In this document: positions 7,749 to 14,942 of the stretch, piece after piece
Position numbering within the stretch: position 1 is the stretch's first letter
How the letters are laid out: each line of letters starts with the position of its first letter
From: Lewinellaceae bacterium
Lineage (GTDB): Bacteria; Bacteroidota; Bacteroidia; Chitinophagales; Saprospiraceae
Direction: 5' to 3'
NCBI GenBank assembly: GCA_016712415.1
Contig: JADJRC010000011.1
Span: 1-64,000, forward strand
Length of the DNA: 64,000 bases
Made by a program: the position numbers and the translations under genes
Notes under the pieces: generated by a model
Told to the model about the DNA's origin: nothing
Database searches by the model: none
Seen by the model: only the letters and a program-made list of their open reading frames with translations

Positions 7749-8735
7749 ATGGCGCATCAATCGGAAATAACGGCACCGGACGGCATTGCTGATCTATGGC
7801 AGGCTCCCGAAATAACGCCCCGCCCCATACGGGTAGGTATACAGGGCGTAGCAGGCGCTTTTCACGAAATAGCAGCGCGACAGTTTTTCGGGCAAGACAT
7901 CGGGATTGTACCGGCGTTGTCGTTCTCAGCGTTGTTTGAGGCGGCAGCCGACCCGGAAGCCACCGACGCAGCGGTCGTAGCCATTGAAAACAGCATTGCA
8001 GGCAGCATCCTGGGCAACTATAACCTGCTGACCGACAGCAACCTGACCGTCACCGGCGAAGTGTACCTGCATATCCGGCAGAACCTGCTGGTACTGCCCG
8101 GCGCCACGCTTGCCGACCTGAGCGAGGTACATTCCCATCCCATCGCGCTGGCACAATGCGCCGCTTTTTTCAAAAACCTGCCGCATATCCGGCTGATGGA
8201 ATCCGTAGATACGGCAGAAAGTGCAGCGCAGGTGTCGCGTAACCGGACGAAGCACATTGGCGCCATCGCCGGAACGCCCGCAGCAGAGCGCTACGGACTG
8301 CACATCCTGGCAGCCGGTATCGAAACGCTGCCGGAGAATTATACCCGGTTTCTCGTTTTGTCCCGGCAGGCCGGTACTGGTACCGGTACCGGTACCGGCG
8401 GCTTCAGCCGCCGAAACCCCTCAAACAACCGCCTAAACACCCCGCATGCCCCTCCAAACAAAGCCTCCGTCTGTTTCACCACCCCGCACGAACCCGGCAG
8501 TCTCGCCCGCATCCTCAACCTGCTCGCCGCAGAAGGCGCCAACCTGACCAAAATACAATCGGTACCCCTTCCGGGTCGCCCCTGGGAATACCGCTTTTTT
8601 GCCGATTTCACGGCTATCGCCCGCATCGACGCCATACTGGATAAACTAAAACCCAAAACCATCGATCTTCGGATACTGGGCGTATACCGCGAAGGCGACT
8701 GGGAAATAACGAATCAACAAAAACCCAGGTTATGA
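7749..8735 (+). CDS. pheA: Prephenate dehydratase with ACT domain
   Basis: Converts prephenate to phenylpyruvate, the committed step to Phe. The catalytic domain (about residues 15-205) shows GIQGVAGAFHEIAA, VVAIENSIAGSI and the TRF motif at 199-201. The ACT domain, the usual Phe-binding regulatory part, begins near 239 (SVCFTTPHEPGSLARIL). Between them sits an abnormal low-complexity linker, about residues 208-238 (GTGTGTGTGGFSRRNPS...), coded by a palindromic GGTACC/GGCGGC repeat. The protein is 328 residues against about 280 usual for the monofunctional enzyme. It is the first gene of the attenuated operon and overlaps the next gene by 4 bp (ATGA). Confidence 0.93.
   Translation: MAHQSEITAPDGIADLWQAPEITPRPIRVGIQGVAGAFHEIAARQFFGQDIGIVPALSFSALFEAAADPEATDAAVVAIENSIAGSILGNYNLLTDSNLTVTGEVYLHIRQNLLVLPGATLADLSEVHSHPIALAQCAAFFKNLPHIRLMESVDTAESAAQVSRNRTKHIGAIAGTPAAERYGLHILAAGIETLPENYTRFLVLSRQAGTGTGTGTGGFSRRNPSNNRLNTPHAPPNKASVCFTTPHEPGSLARILNLLAAEGANLTKIQSVPLPGRPWEYRFFADFTAIARIDAILDKLKPKTIDLRILGVYREGDWEITNQQKPRL
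8370..8415 (+). repeat. Palindromic repeat inside the pheA linker
   Basis: The coding strand contains four successive GGTAC words (GGTACTGGTACCGGTACCGG...) followed by a hairpin GGCGGCTTCAGCCGCC. It encodes the Gly-Thr repeat between the catalytic and ACT domains. GGTACCGC words also occur in spacers at 42049-42105 and 50457-50508, suggesting that an intergenic-type repeat has entered a gene in frame. Confidence 0.7.
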
Positions 8736-9889
8736 TACAAGCGGCCAAACGCCTCGAATCGGTTTCGGAATACTACTTCGCCGGCAAACTGCGCGAAATT
8801 GCACAAATGCAGCGCGAAGGACGCCCTGTGCTCAACCTCGGCATCGGCTCGCCCGACCTGCCCCCCCACCCTGTCGTGACGGAAGCCTTGCAGACCGGGG
8901 CCGCAAACCCCGGCGCGCACGGCTATCAATCGTACACGGGTATCCCTGCCCTGCGCGTAGCCTGGGCGGGATGGTACGAGCGGCACTACGGCGTCGCGCT
9001 CAATCCCGACAACGAAATCCTGCCGCTGATCGGCTCCAAGGAAGGAATCCTGCATATCGCTATGGCATTCCTGGAACCCGGCGACGTGGCGCTGGTGCCC
9101 AACCCCGGATACCCGACCTATCAGGCTGCTACCCTGCTCGCCGGGGCGGAAGTCAGGCACTACGACCTGACCGTTGATTCAGACTGGCTGCCCGATCTTG
9201 ACGAATTGGGGCAAAGCGACCTGAGCCGCGTAAAAATCATGTGGGTCAATTACCCGCATATGCCCACAGGAGCACCCGGCAGCACCTCCGTTTTTCAGCG
9301 CCTGGTTGATTTTGGAAATCAACATAACATACTGATTATCAATGATAATCCTTACAGTTTTATCCTGAACGAACACCCGCGCAGCATTTTGGCGGCCAAT
9401 GGCGCGATGGAAACAGCGCTCGAACTGAACTCGCTGTCCAAATCGCACAACATGGCCGGCTGGCGGGTCGGCATGGTGGCCGGCCACCCTGACCATCTGA
9501 AGGCCGTGCTGCGCTTCAAGAGCAATATGGACAGCGGGCAGTTTCTGCCGGTACAACTCGCCGCCACACAGGCCCTAGGGTTGCCTGCCGACTGGTACGC
9601 CGGTCTGAACGCCACCTACGCGAGCCGGCAAAAAGCGGCTTTTGCCTTGTTGGAAAGCCTGGACTGTCGATTCGACAAGGCCCAGCAAGGCATGTTTGTC
9701 TGGGCGGCGGCGCCGGCACACTACAAAGATGCATTCGAGATGAGCGACGCATTGCTGTATCAGAAAAACGTTTTTCTAACCCCCGGCGGCATTTTTGGCT
9801 CCAACGGCAAAAAATTCATCCGGATATCCCTTTGCAGCCCGGTAGCGGTGCTGGAAGAAGCAGGGAAGAGAATGAGGAATGATGAATGA
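8732..9889 (+). CDS. Class I/II PLP aminotransferase, probably aromatic
   Basis: Fold-type I aminotransferase, 385 residues. It shows LNLGIGSPDLPPHP at the N-terminus, PGYPTY, the substrate/cofactor segment WVNYPHMPTGA, NDNPYSF, and the PLP-lysine motif SLSKSHNMAGWRVG. It overlaps prephenate dehydratase by ATGA and lies in an operon with prephenate dehydrogenase. The likely role is therefore the final transamination of phenylpyruvate and 4-hydroxyphenylpyruvate to Phe and Tyr; this is inferred from context, since sequences of this type also act on aspartate or LL-diaminopimelate. The 3' end of the gene (RMRNDE) runs into the ATGAATG repeat that follows. Confidence 0.85.
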   Translation: MIQAAKRLESVSEYYFAGKLREIAQMQREGRPVLNLGIGSPDLPPHPVVTEALQTGAANPGAHGYQSYTGIPALRVAWAGWYERHYGVALNPDNEILPLIGSKEGILHIAMAFLEPGDVALVPNPGYPTYQAATLLAGAEVRHYDLTVDSDWLPDLDELGQSDLSRVKIMWVNYPHMPTGAPGSTSVFQRLVDFGNQHNILIINDNPYSFILNEHPRSILAANGAMETALELNSLSKSHNMAGWRVGMVAGHPDHLKAVLRFKSNMDSGQFLPVQLAATQALGLPADWYAGLNATYASRQKAAFALLESLDCRFDKAQQGMFVWAAAPAHYKDAFEMSDALLYQKNVFLTPGGIFGSNGKKFIRISLCSPVAVLEEAGKRMRNDE

Positions 9890-9962
9890 TGAATGGGGAA
9901 TGATGGATGATGAATGGGGAATGATGAATGGGGAATGATGGATGATGAATGGGGAATGATGG
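9869..9962. repeat. GAATGATG word repeat after the aminotransferase gene
   Basis: Words GAATGATGAATG and GGGGAATGATG repeat through the 3' end of the aminotransferase gene and into the 163-bp spacer before tyrA. The complementary words (CATTCATCATTC) fill the spacer after tyrA at 10911-10980, so the two arrays are inverted relative to each other and flank tyrA within one predicted transcript. Confidence 0.8.
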
Positions 9963-10052
9963 ATTCAAATGATTGATTATCAATAATATAAATGCAAGGT
10001 ATTGCAACTTAACAACTTTCGGTTCACTACTCTTTAACCCGCTTCTCAATAT

Positions 10053-10910
10053 ATGACAACTACTATCATCGGACCCGGACTTATTGGCGGCTCCATGGCA
10101 CTGGGGCTGCGGCAAAGCGGCTTTGCCACACGACTGATCGGCGTCGACAGCAACCCCGGCCACCTGGAAAAAGCCCTTGCATTGGGTATCATCGATACTG
10201 CTATGACGCTGGAAGATGCCGTACGGGAAAGCAAGGTGGTGATTGTTTCCACCCCGGTCGACAGTCTGACAACCCTGCTGCCCAGGGTGCTGGATATGGC
10301 AAGCGGTGATACGGTGGTGCTGGATGTCGGTTCCACCAAAATGCCGGTGCTGCAGGCTGTGGAGCAGCATCCCGCGCGTGGCAGGTTTGTCGCCACCCAC
10401 CCGATGGCAGGCACCGAATATTCCGGACCCGAAGCGGCGGTGTCGGGACTTTTTTCCGGCAAGTGCTGCGTATTTTCGGATATTGAAAAAAGTGATCCCG
10501 ATGCCGTCGGCGTATGCCGGCAATTATACTCATCGCTCGGCATGCGGCTGAGTTACCTGAACGGGCCCGCGCACGACCTTCATGTGGCCTATGTGAGCCA
10601 TATTTCACACATTGCCTCCTTTGCGCTCGCGCTCACGGTGCTGGAAAAAGAACGGGAAGAGCAGCGCATCTTCGAATTGGCGAGCGGAGGCTTCAGCAGT
10701 ACCGTACGCCTCGCCAAGAGCAGCCCGGAAACGTGGATACCCATCTTCCGACAGAACCGCGACAACGTGCTCGACGTGCTCGATGAATTCATCAACACCG
10801 TCAGTCGTTTTCGTACGCTGCTCATCAAAAAAGACTTTGGAACCTTTGAAACACTCATCCGGCACGCCAATGATATCCGACGGATCATCGAACCCGGACA
10901 ACCGCTTTAA
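10053..10910 (+). CDS. tyrA: Prephenate dehydrogenase TyrA
   Basis: NAD(P)-dependent oxidative decarboxylation of prephenate to 4-hydroxyphenylpyruvate for Tyr synthesis. The 285-residue protein has an N-terminal Rossmann motif (TIIGPGLIGGSMALGL), the segment STPVDSL, the TyrA signatures DVGSTKMPVL and FVATHPMAGTEYSG, and an all-helical C-terminal part with HDLHVAYVSHISHIASFAL. It has no ACT or chorismate mutase domain, so regulation probably lies elsewhere (leader attenuation, DAHP synthase). It is the third gene of the operon; 163 bp of repeat-containing spacer separates it from the aminotransferase gene. Confidence 0.94.
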   Translation: MTTTIIGPGLIGGSMALGLRQSGFATRLIGVDSNPGHLEKALALGIIDTAMTLEDAVRESKVVIVSTPVDSLTTLLPRVLDMASGDTVVLDVGSTKMPVLQAVEQHPARGRFVATHPMAGTEYSGPEAAVSGLFSGKCCVFSDIEKSDPDAVGVCRQLYSSLGMRLSYLNGPAHDLHVAYVSHISHIASFALALTVLEKEREEQRIFELASGGFSSTVRLAKSSPETWIPIFRQNRDNVLDVLDEFINTVSRFRTLLIKKDFGTFETLIRHANDIRRIIEPGQPL

Positions 10911-10980
10911 ATTCATCCTCATTCATCATTCCTCATTCCTCATTCCTCATTCCTCATTCATCATTCATCATTCATCATTA
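10911..10980. repeat. CATTCATCATTC word repeat between tyrA and DAHP synthase
   Basis: Words CATTCCTCATTC and CATTCATCATTCATC repeat across the spacer. They are complementary to the GAATGATG array at 9869-9962, so an mRNA spanning tyrA could pair the two spacers and loop out the tyrA coding region. Confidence 0.8.
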
Positions 10981-10994
10981 AACCACCCTGCCTT

Positions 10995-12095
10995 ATGCTA
11001 TTCGCTAAAAAAGACAACCGACCATTTCTGATCGCCGGCCCATGCTCGGCAGAAACAGAAGAACAGGTACTGGAAACAGCCCGCGACCTTGCCGGAATGG
11101 GCATTGACCTGTTCCGCGCCGGGGTATGGAAACCCCGTACCCGCCCGGGGGCATTTGAAGGCAACGGCGCCATTGCGCTGCCCTGGCTGCGCCGGGTAAA
11201 GCAGGAAACAGGACTGCGCACTACCATTGAAGTAGCCAACGGCAATCAGGTGTACGAGGCGCTGAAGCACGGCGTGGATGTGTTGTGGATCGGTGCCCGC
11301 TCGACTGTAAACCCATTTTCCGTACAGGAAATCGCCGACGCCCTGCGCGGCGTGGATGTGCCGGTGTTGGTCAAAAACCCCGTCAATCCCGACCTGGACC
11401 TCTGGATCGGCGCCATAGAACGCGTACAAAATGCCGGGGTGACCCAGGTAGGCGCCATACACCGCGGCTTTTCGGCATACGCCAAATCAAAATTCCGCAA
11501 TGCTCCTTACTGGGAAATACCCATCGAATTGCGCCGCCGCATGCCCGGACTGCCGCTCATCTGCGACAACTCGCATATCTGCGGCAACCGGGAGGACCTG
11601 CTGGAAGTGGCCCAGCAGGCACTCGACCTGAACTACGACGGTCTGATGACGGAGGTGCATCCCACGCCCGACGAAGCATGGAGCGATGCCAAACAGCAGA
11701 TCACCCCGTCCGTATATGCCGAATTGGCGAGCCGGCTGGTTGTACGCAGGGAGACTACGGATAACATCGAGTTTTTGGAAAACATCGAAAACCTCCGCCA
11801 CAAAATCGACGAGATCGACCTGGACCTGCTCAACCTGCTCGCCCGGCGGATGCGCGTAGCGGAAGACATCGGTCGTTATAAACTGCGCAACAATATTTCC
11901 ATCCTGCAGACGACACGCTGGAACGAAATACTGGAGAAAGGCTTCGCTCAGGGGCGCGAGCGCGGCCTGAACGAGACGTTTATTGAAAAGTTCTTGTCGG
12001 CGGTACACCAGGAAAGCATCGCGCACCAGCAGGAGGTCATGCATGCTGCCGACGGCAAAACCATACCGGTACAGACGACGACCACGCACGGGTGA
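10995..12095 (+). CDS. Bifunctional DAHP synthase / chorismate mutase
   Basis: N-terminal residues about 1-262 are 3-deoxy-7-phosphoheptulonate synthase of the KDO8P synthase-like (AroA-I-beta) subfamily: FLIAGPCSAETEEQV, FRAGVWKPRTRPGAFEG, WIGARST, GAIHRGFS, PLICDNSHICGN and MTEVHPTPDEAWSDA. Residues about 268-355 are an AroQ-type chorismate mutase (LRHKIDEIDLDLLNLLARRM ... LSAVHQESI). The first and branch-point reactions are thus fused, as known in Bacteroidetes. It is the last gene of the attenuated Phe/Tyr operon, so the leader would control both entry into the shikimate pathway and the Phe/Tyr branch. Confidence 0.95.
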   Translation: MLFAKKDNRPFLIAGPCSAETEEQVLETARDLAGMGIDLFRAGVWKPRTRPGAFEGNGAIALPWLRRVKQETGLRTTIEVANGNQVYEALKHGVDVLWIGARSTVNPFSVQEIADALRGVDVPVLVKNPVNPDLDLWIGAIERVQNAGVTQVGAIHRGFSAYAKSKFRNAPYWEIPIELRRRMPGLPLICDNSHICGNREDLLEVAQQALDLNYDGLMTEVHPTPDEAWSDAKQQITPSVYAELASRLVVRRETTDNIEFLENIENLRHKIDEIDLDLLNLLARRMRVAEDIGRYKLRNNISILQTTRWNEILEKGFAQGRERGLNETFIEKFLSAVHQESIAHQQEVMHAADGKTIPVQTTTTHG

Positions 12096-12125
12096 TTTTC
12101 GGGGCCGCAAATCGGTTTTCAAACT

Positions 12126-12133
12126 TACCTTCG
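12126..12133 (+). promoter_or_regulatory. Probable -7 box of the FKBP lipoprotein gene
   Basis: TACCTTCG differs from the Bacteroidetes TAnnTTTG box by one base and lies 20 nt before the ATG at 12154. No convincing TTG is present at the expected distance. Confidence 0.35.
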
Positions 12134-12153
12134 CGCAAAATTCTTAAACACAC

Positions 12154-12615
12154 ATGCGTTATTTTACACTACTACTGGCCGTTTGCGGTCTCTTATTCGT
12201 CTCCTGTAAAGACGACAGCCTTACACCGGAAGAACAACTACAGGCGGATATTGCCGCTATTAAGGACTACCTGGAAGCCAACAACCTGACGGCCGATTCC
12301 ACGGCGTCGGGTATGCGGTACATTATCACGAAAGAGGGGTCGGGCGGGCATCCGTCGCTGCAATCCAACGTAACCGTGCGGTACAAAGGATACCTGCTCA
12401 ACGGTTCTGTATTCGACCAGACTTCCGGCACCCAAACCGTCACCTTTCTCCTTTCCAACCTTATCCCGGGCTGGCAGGAAGGCATCCCGCTCCTGAAACG
12501 CGGGGGCAAGGGTACTTTCTTCCTGCCGTCGGCCCTGGGTTACGGGCCTGCAGGGTCAGGATCGATCCCGCCGAACACCGTGCTGATCTTCGAGATTGAT
12601 CTGGTTGATTTTTAG
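12154..12615 (+). CDS. FKBP-type peptidyl-prolyl isomerase lipoprotein
   Basis: Envelope peptidyl-prolyl cis-trans isomerase, probably a folding helper for exported proteins. A lipoprotein signal (LLAVCGLLFVSCK, lipobox FVSC, Cys near residue 18) is followed by a short helical region and an FKBP domain (about 55-153): VTVRYKGYLLNGSVFDQT, LIPGWQEGIPLLKRGGKGTF, LPSALGYGP and PPNTVLIFEIDLVDF. The length of 153 residues fits a single FKBP domain. It follows the aromatic operon by 58 bp but has its own likely promoter box. Confidence 0.92.
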   Translation: MRYFTLLLAVCGLLFVSCKDDSLTPEEQLQADIAAIKDYLEANNLTADSTASGMRYIITKEGSGGHPSLQSNVTVRYKGYLLNGSVFDQTSGTQTVTFLLSNLIPGWQEGIPLLKRGGKGTFFLPSALGYGPAGSGSIPPNTVLIFEIDLVDF

Positions 12616-12639
12616 GCGGACAGTGCACTTTGTGGGGAG

Positions 12640-12830
12640 ATCCTGCGGGTTAGTGCAAGTGGGTTCCCGCGGGTTAGTGCAAGAGGGTTCCCCAGATTTG
12701 CGCAGAACAGGTTCGCAGATTCGCGCAAATTTGACTAATTTCAAACCAGTTAACTTGCACAAACCTTGGGAAAATCTCTTCTGCGGCCATCTGCGAACCT
12801 GTTCTGCGCAAATCTGCGGGAAATCCCCTC
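12640..12830. repeat. Spacer repeat with a 28-bp perfect inverted repeat
   Basis: The spacer between the convergent FKBP and SRPBCC genes has two GCGGGTTAGTGCAAG words (12646-12682), then exact inverted arms at 12693-12720 and 12789-12816 (28 bp, containing GATTTGCGCAGAACAGG). The CAGATTTGCGCAGA words match those of the cassette at 1579-2281 and the spacers near 35.5 and 56.6 kb. No gene is visible here. Confidence 0.85.
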
Positions 12831-12834
12831 TGCT

Positions 12835-13305
12835 TCACGGCATTGTACCAAACATTTCCTCCAGTTTTTTCCAGCGGAAAGAAAAGATCGCCTCCAGTTG
12901 CCGGCGCACGAACAGGCTGTTGGCCAGGTTGCCGAGCAGCCCCAGCGGTATTTTGTAATGCACCAGATCGGTCATTTCCACGCCGCCGGGAATCGCGGTA
13001 AAATGATGCTGATGGTGCCATATCGAGTATGGCCCCACGCGTTGTTCGTCGACAAAGTACCGGCCTTCCTCAACATGGGTAATTTCGGTCATCCAGAACA
13101 GCGGGATACCCAGCAGGGGCGTCACCGTATAGGTAATGACCTGTCCGGGATACATTTTGGACAGAAAAGCGGGATCGGAGGTGACGTGAAAGCCCATGTA
13201 AGGCGGGGTAATTTCTTTCAGGTTCACGGGCGAGGAAAAAAACGCCCAGGCTTGTTCCGGGGTAATGGGCAGGCGCTGTGTGCGCCGCAAGGTGTAGACT
13301 GCCAT
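12835..13305 (-). CDS. SRPBCC (START-like) family protein
   Basis: A 156-residue soluble protein of the SRPBCC/START-like ligand-binding fold: RRTQRLPITPEQAWAFFSSP, NLKEITPPYMGF, a central TYTVTPLLGIPLFWMTEITHVEEG region and a C-terminal helix (LFVRRQLEAIFSFRWKKLEEMF). Such proteins resemble the SRPBCC part of cell-division-inhibitor-like (YfcH-linked) proteins. The ligand and role are unknown. It is monocistronic, convergent with the FKBP gene, with a repeat spacer between them. Confidence 0.8.
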   Translation of the reverse strand: MAVYTLRRTQRLPITPEQAWAFFSSPVNLKEITPPYMGFHVTSDPAFLSKMYPGQVITYTVTPLLGIPLFWMTEITHVEEGRYFVDEQRVGPYSIWHHQHHFTAIPGGVEMTDLVHYKIPLGLLGNLANSLFVRRQLEAIFSFRWKKLEEMFGTMP

Positions 13306-13374
13306 AGTATGTTGATTGGTTTGTGCCGAAACAACAGGCTAACATGCATTTAGTTTGAAAGAGCAGTAGTAGGC

Positions 13375-13420
13375 AAAAAAAAGGGATCGCCCAAAGGCAC
13401 GATGCCTTTTGAACGATCCC
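13375..13420 (-). terminator. Intrinsic terminator of the CBS protein gene
   Basis: On the minus strand GGGATCG and CGATCCC (13420-13414 and 13389-13383) bracket an inner AAAGGCA-type stem and are followed by T8 (13382-13375). It lies 22 bp beyond the stop codon at 13443. Confidence 0.85.
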
Positions 13421-13442
13421 TGAACAGGCGCCCGGTCTGGTA

Positions 13443-13871
13443 CTATACCATATTTTCCGGCACAAATTTGTCCAGATTCGCAGGATACTCCTTGCGATGC
13501 TCGTAACGGATAATGTCGGTACTGGTGACAATGCCCAGCAACTCGTGTTTGTCGTTGACGATGGGTACTGCGTGAAACAAATGTTCCATCAATACTTCCG
13601 CCACTGCGCCGAGATGCTGGTCGGGATCCAGCGTAGCGATACGGGTAGTCATGACGTCGCTCACCTTGATGGCCGGGTACTCATCCACGGATTTACCCAG
13701 TTTGAAAAAATCCCAGGAAGTCACCATGCCCACGAGTTTTTTACCTTCCACGATGGGAAGGTGGTGGATTCGTTTGTTCAGCATGATGTCTCTGGCTTCA
13801 GCAAGCGTATTATCAGGGTTAAGAGTTATGACGTTTTTCGTCATATGCGTGTGTACAAGTTCGTTCATCAT
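13443..13871 (-). CDS. Two-CBS-domain protein
   Basis: A stand-alone CBS pair of 142 residues, a type that senses adenine nucleotides or similar ligands. CBS1 (about 8-65) contains HMTKNVITLNPDNTLAEARD and RIHHLPIVEGKKLVGMVT. CBS2 (about 72-130) contains VSDVMTTRIATLDPDQHLG and FHAVPIVNDKHELLGIVT. No effector domain is attached, and the partner is unknown. Two adjacent ATG codons (13871, 13868) are possible starts. It has its own terminator. A second two-CBS protein is encoded at 60106-60540. Confidence 0.9.
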   Translation of the reverse strand: MMNELVHTHMTKNVITLNPDNTLAEARDIMLNKRIHHLPIVEGKKLVGMVTSWDFFKLGKSVDEYPAIKVSDVMTTRIATLDPDQHLGAVAEVLMEHLFHAVPIVNDKHELLGIVTSTDIIRYEHRKEYPANLDKFVPENMV

Positions 13872-14060
13872 AGGCTGAAGAGAATGTTTGTTCTGTGAAA
13901 CGGTAGTTATCTATGACCCGAAAGTAAGCTACTGTTCGGCGTTTACCAAATGAAAATTATTGGCTTATTGAAAATTAACAATATTGGGTGCAGCGGGTCC
14001 GGAGCAACACGATATTGCATTTTAACAGGAGACCTTGCCCCAACGTCGCACCGCAGCCGG

Positions 14061-14861
14061 TCATTTGCCCAATTCCCGGGCGCGTTCAAAGGCCGCATTG
14101 GCGCCCGCAATGATGTCGTCGTGCAGGGTTGTTTCCCTGAATATGCGCAACGCAGCCTCGGTCGTGCCCCCTTTTGACGAGACCTTGGCAATCCAGTCCC
14201 CGCAAGTCAGGTCTGTCCTGTTATAGAGGTCAACCGCGCCTGTAAATGTTTGACTGACAAGCAATTCTGCCTCTGAAGGTGAAAATCCCATACGCTGGGC
14301 CGCTTCCATCATGGCCTCCATGAAATAATACACATATGCGGGTCCGGAACCCGAAATAGCGGTGGAAGCGTCGATGAGGTCTTCTTTTTCCACGTAGATG
14401 GTTTTGCCGGTAGTGCTCAGCAGGTTTTGCACCATGACCAGTTCGATTCGGGTCACGGCATCTGTCGAAGTAAAGGCGGTAACTCCCGCTCCGATTTGTG
14501 CCGGCAGGTTGGGCATAGCCCGTATGACCTTCTCCGCGCCGAGGGATTTCGTGATCGTCGCCAGCCTGACGCCGGCCATGATGCTCAGAAACACCTGCCC
14601 GGGCTGTACCAGGTCGCGAATTTCTTCAAACAGTTTTGGCGAATCCTGCGGCTTTACGGCCAGGATATGCAGATCGGCTTCCTGCACGCATAGCCGCGGG
14701 TCGCTGAAAAAACGCCCCTCATGCGTCTGGCTGAGTTGGTTGGCCTTTTCGTAATCGCGGCAAAGGATCATCATGTTATCGGCCGTCACGATGCGGCTGC
14801 GCAAAAAACTCTGGGCGTAGGTCAGTCCCATATTGCCGCCGCCAAGGATAAGAATTTTCAT
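14061..14861 (-). CDS. proC: Pyrroline-5-carboxylate reductase ProC
   Basis: Final step of proline synthesis: NAD(P)H-dependent reduction of 1-pyrroline-5-carboxylate. The 266-residue protein has the Rossmann motif ILILGGGNMG, ILAVKPQDSPKL, SIMAGVRLATI, VIRAMPNLPAQIGAG and the P5CR signature ASTAISGSGPAYVYYFMEAM followed by SKGGTTEAALRIF. It is divergent from the isoaspartyl peptidase gene with an 81-bp shared upstream region. Confidence 0.95.
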   Translation of the reverse strand: MKILILGGGNMGLTYAQSFLRSRIVTADNMMILCRDYEKANQLSQTHEGRFFSDPRLCVQEADLHILAVKPQDSPKLFEEIRDLVQPGQVFLSIMAGVRLATITKSLGAEKVIRAMPNLPAQIGAGVTAFTSTDAVTRIELVMVQNLLSTTGKTIYVEKEDLIDASTAISGSGPAYVYYFMEAMMEAAQRMGFSPSEAELLVSQTFTGAVDLYNRTDLTCGDWIAKVSSKGGTTEAALRIFRETTLHDDIIAGANAAFERARELGK

Positions 14862-14942
14862 GTTTCTGAAAGTATGTGGAGTAAAGGGGTGAAGGTGTGC
14901 GAATCTTTTTCAACTTTGGGCAAAAATCAGCCTTTCTGTGTT

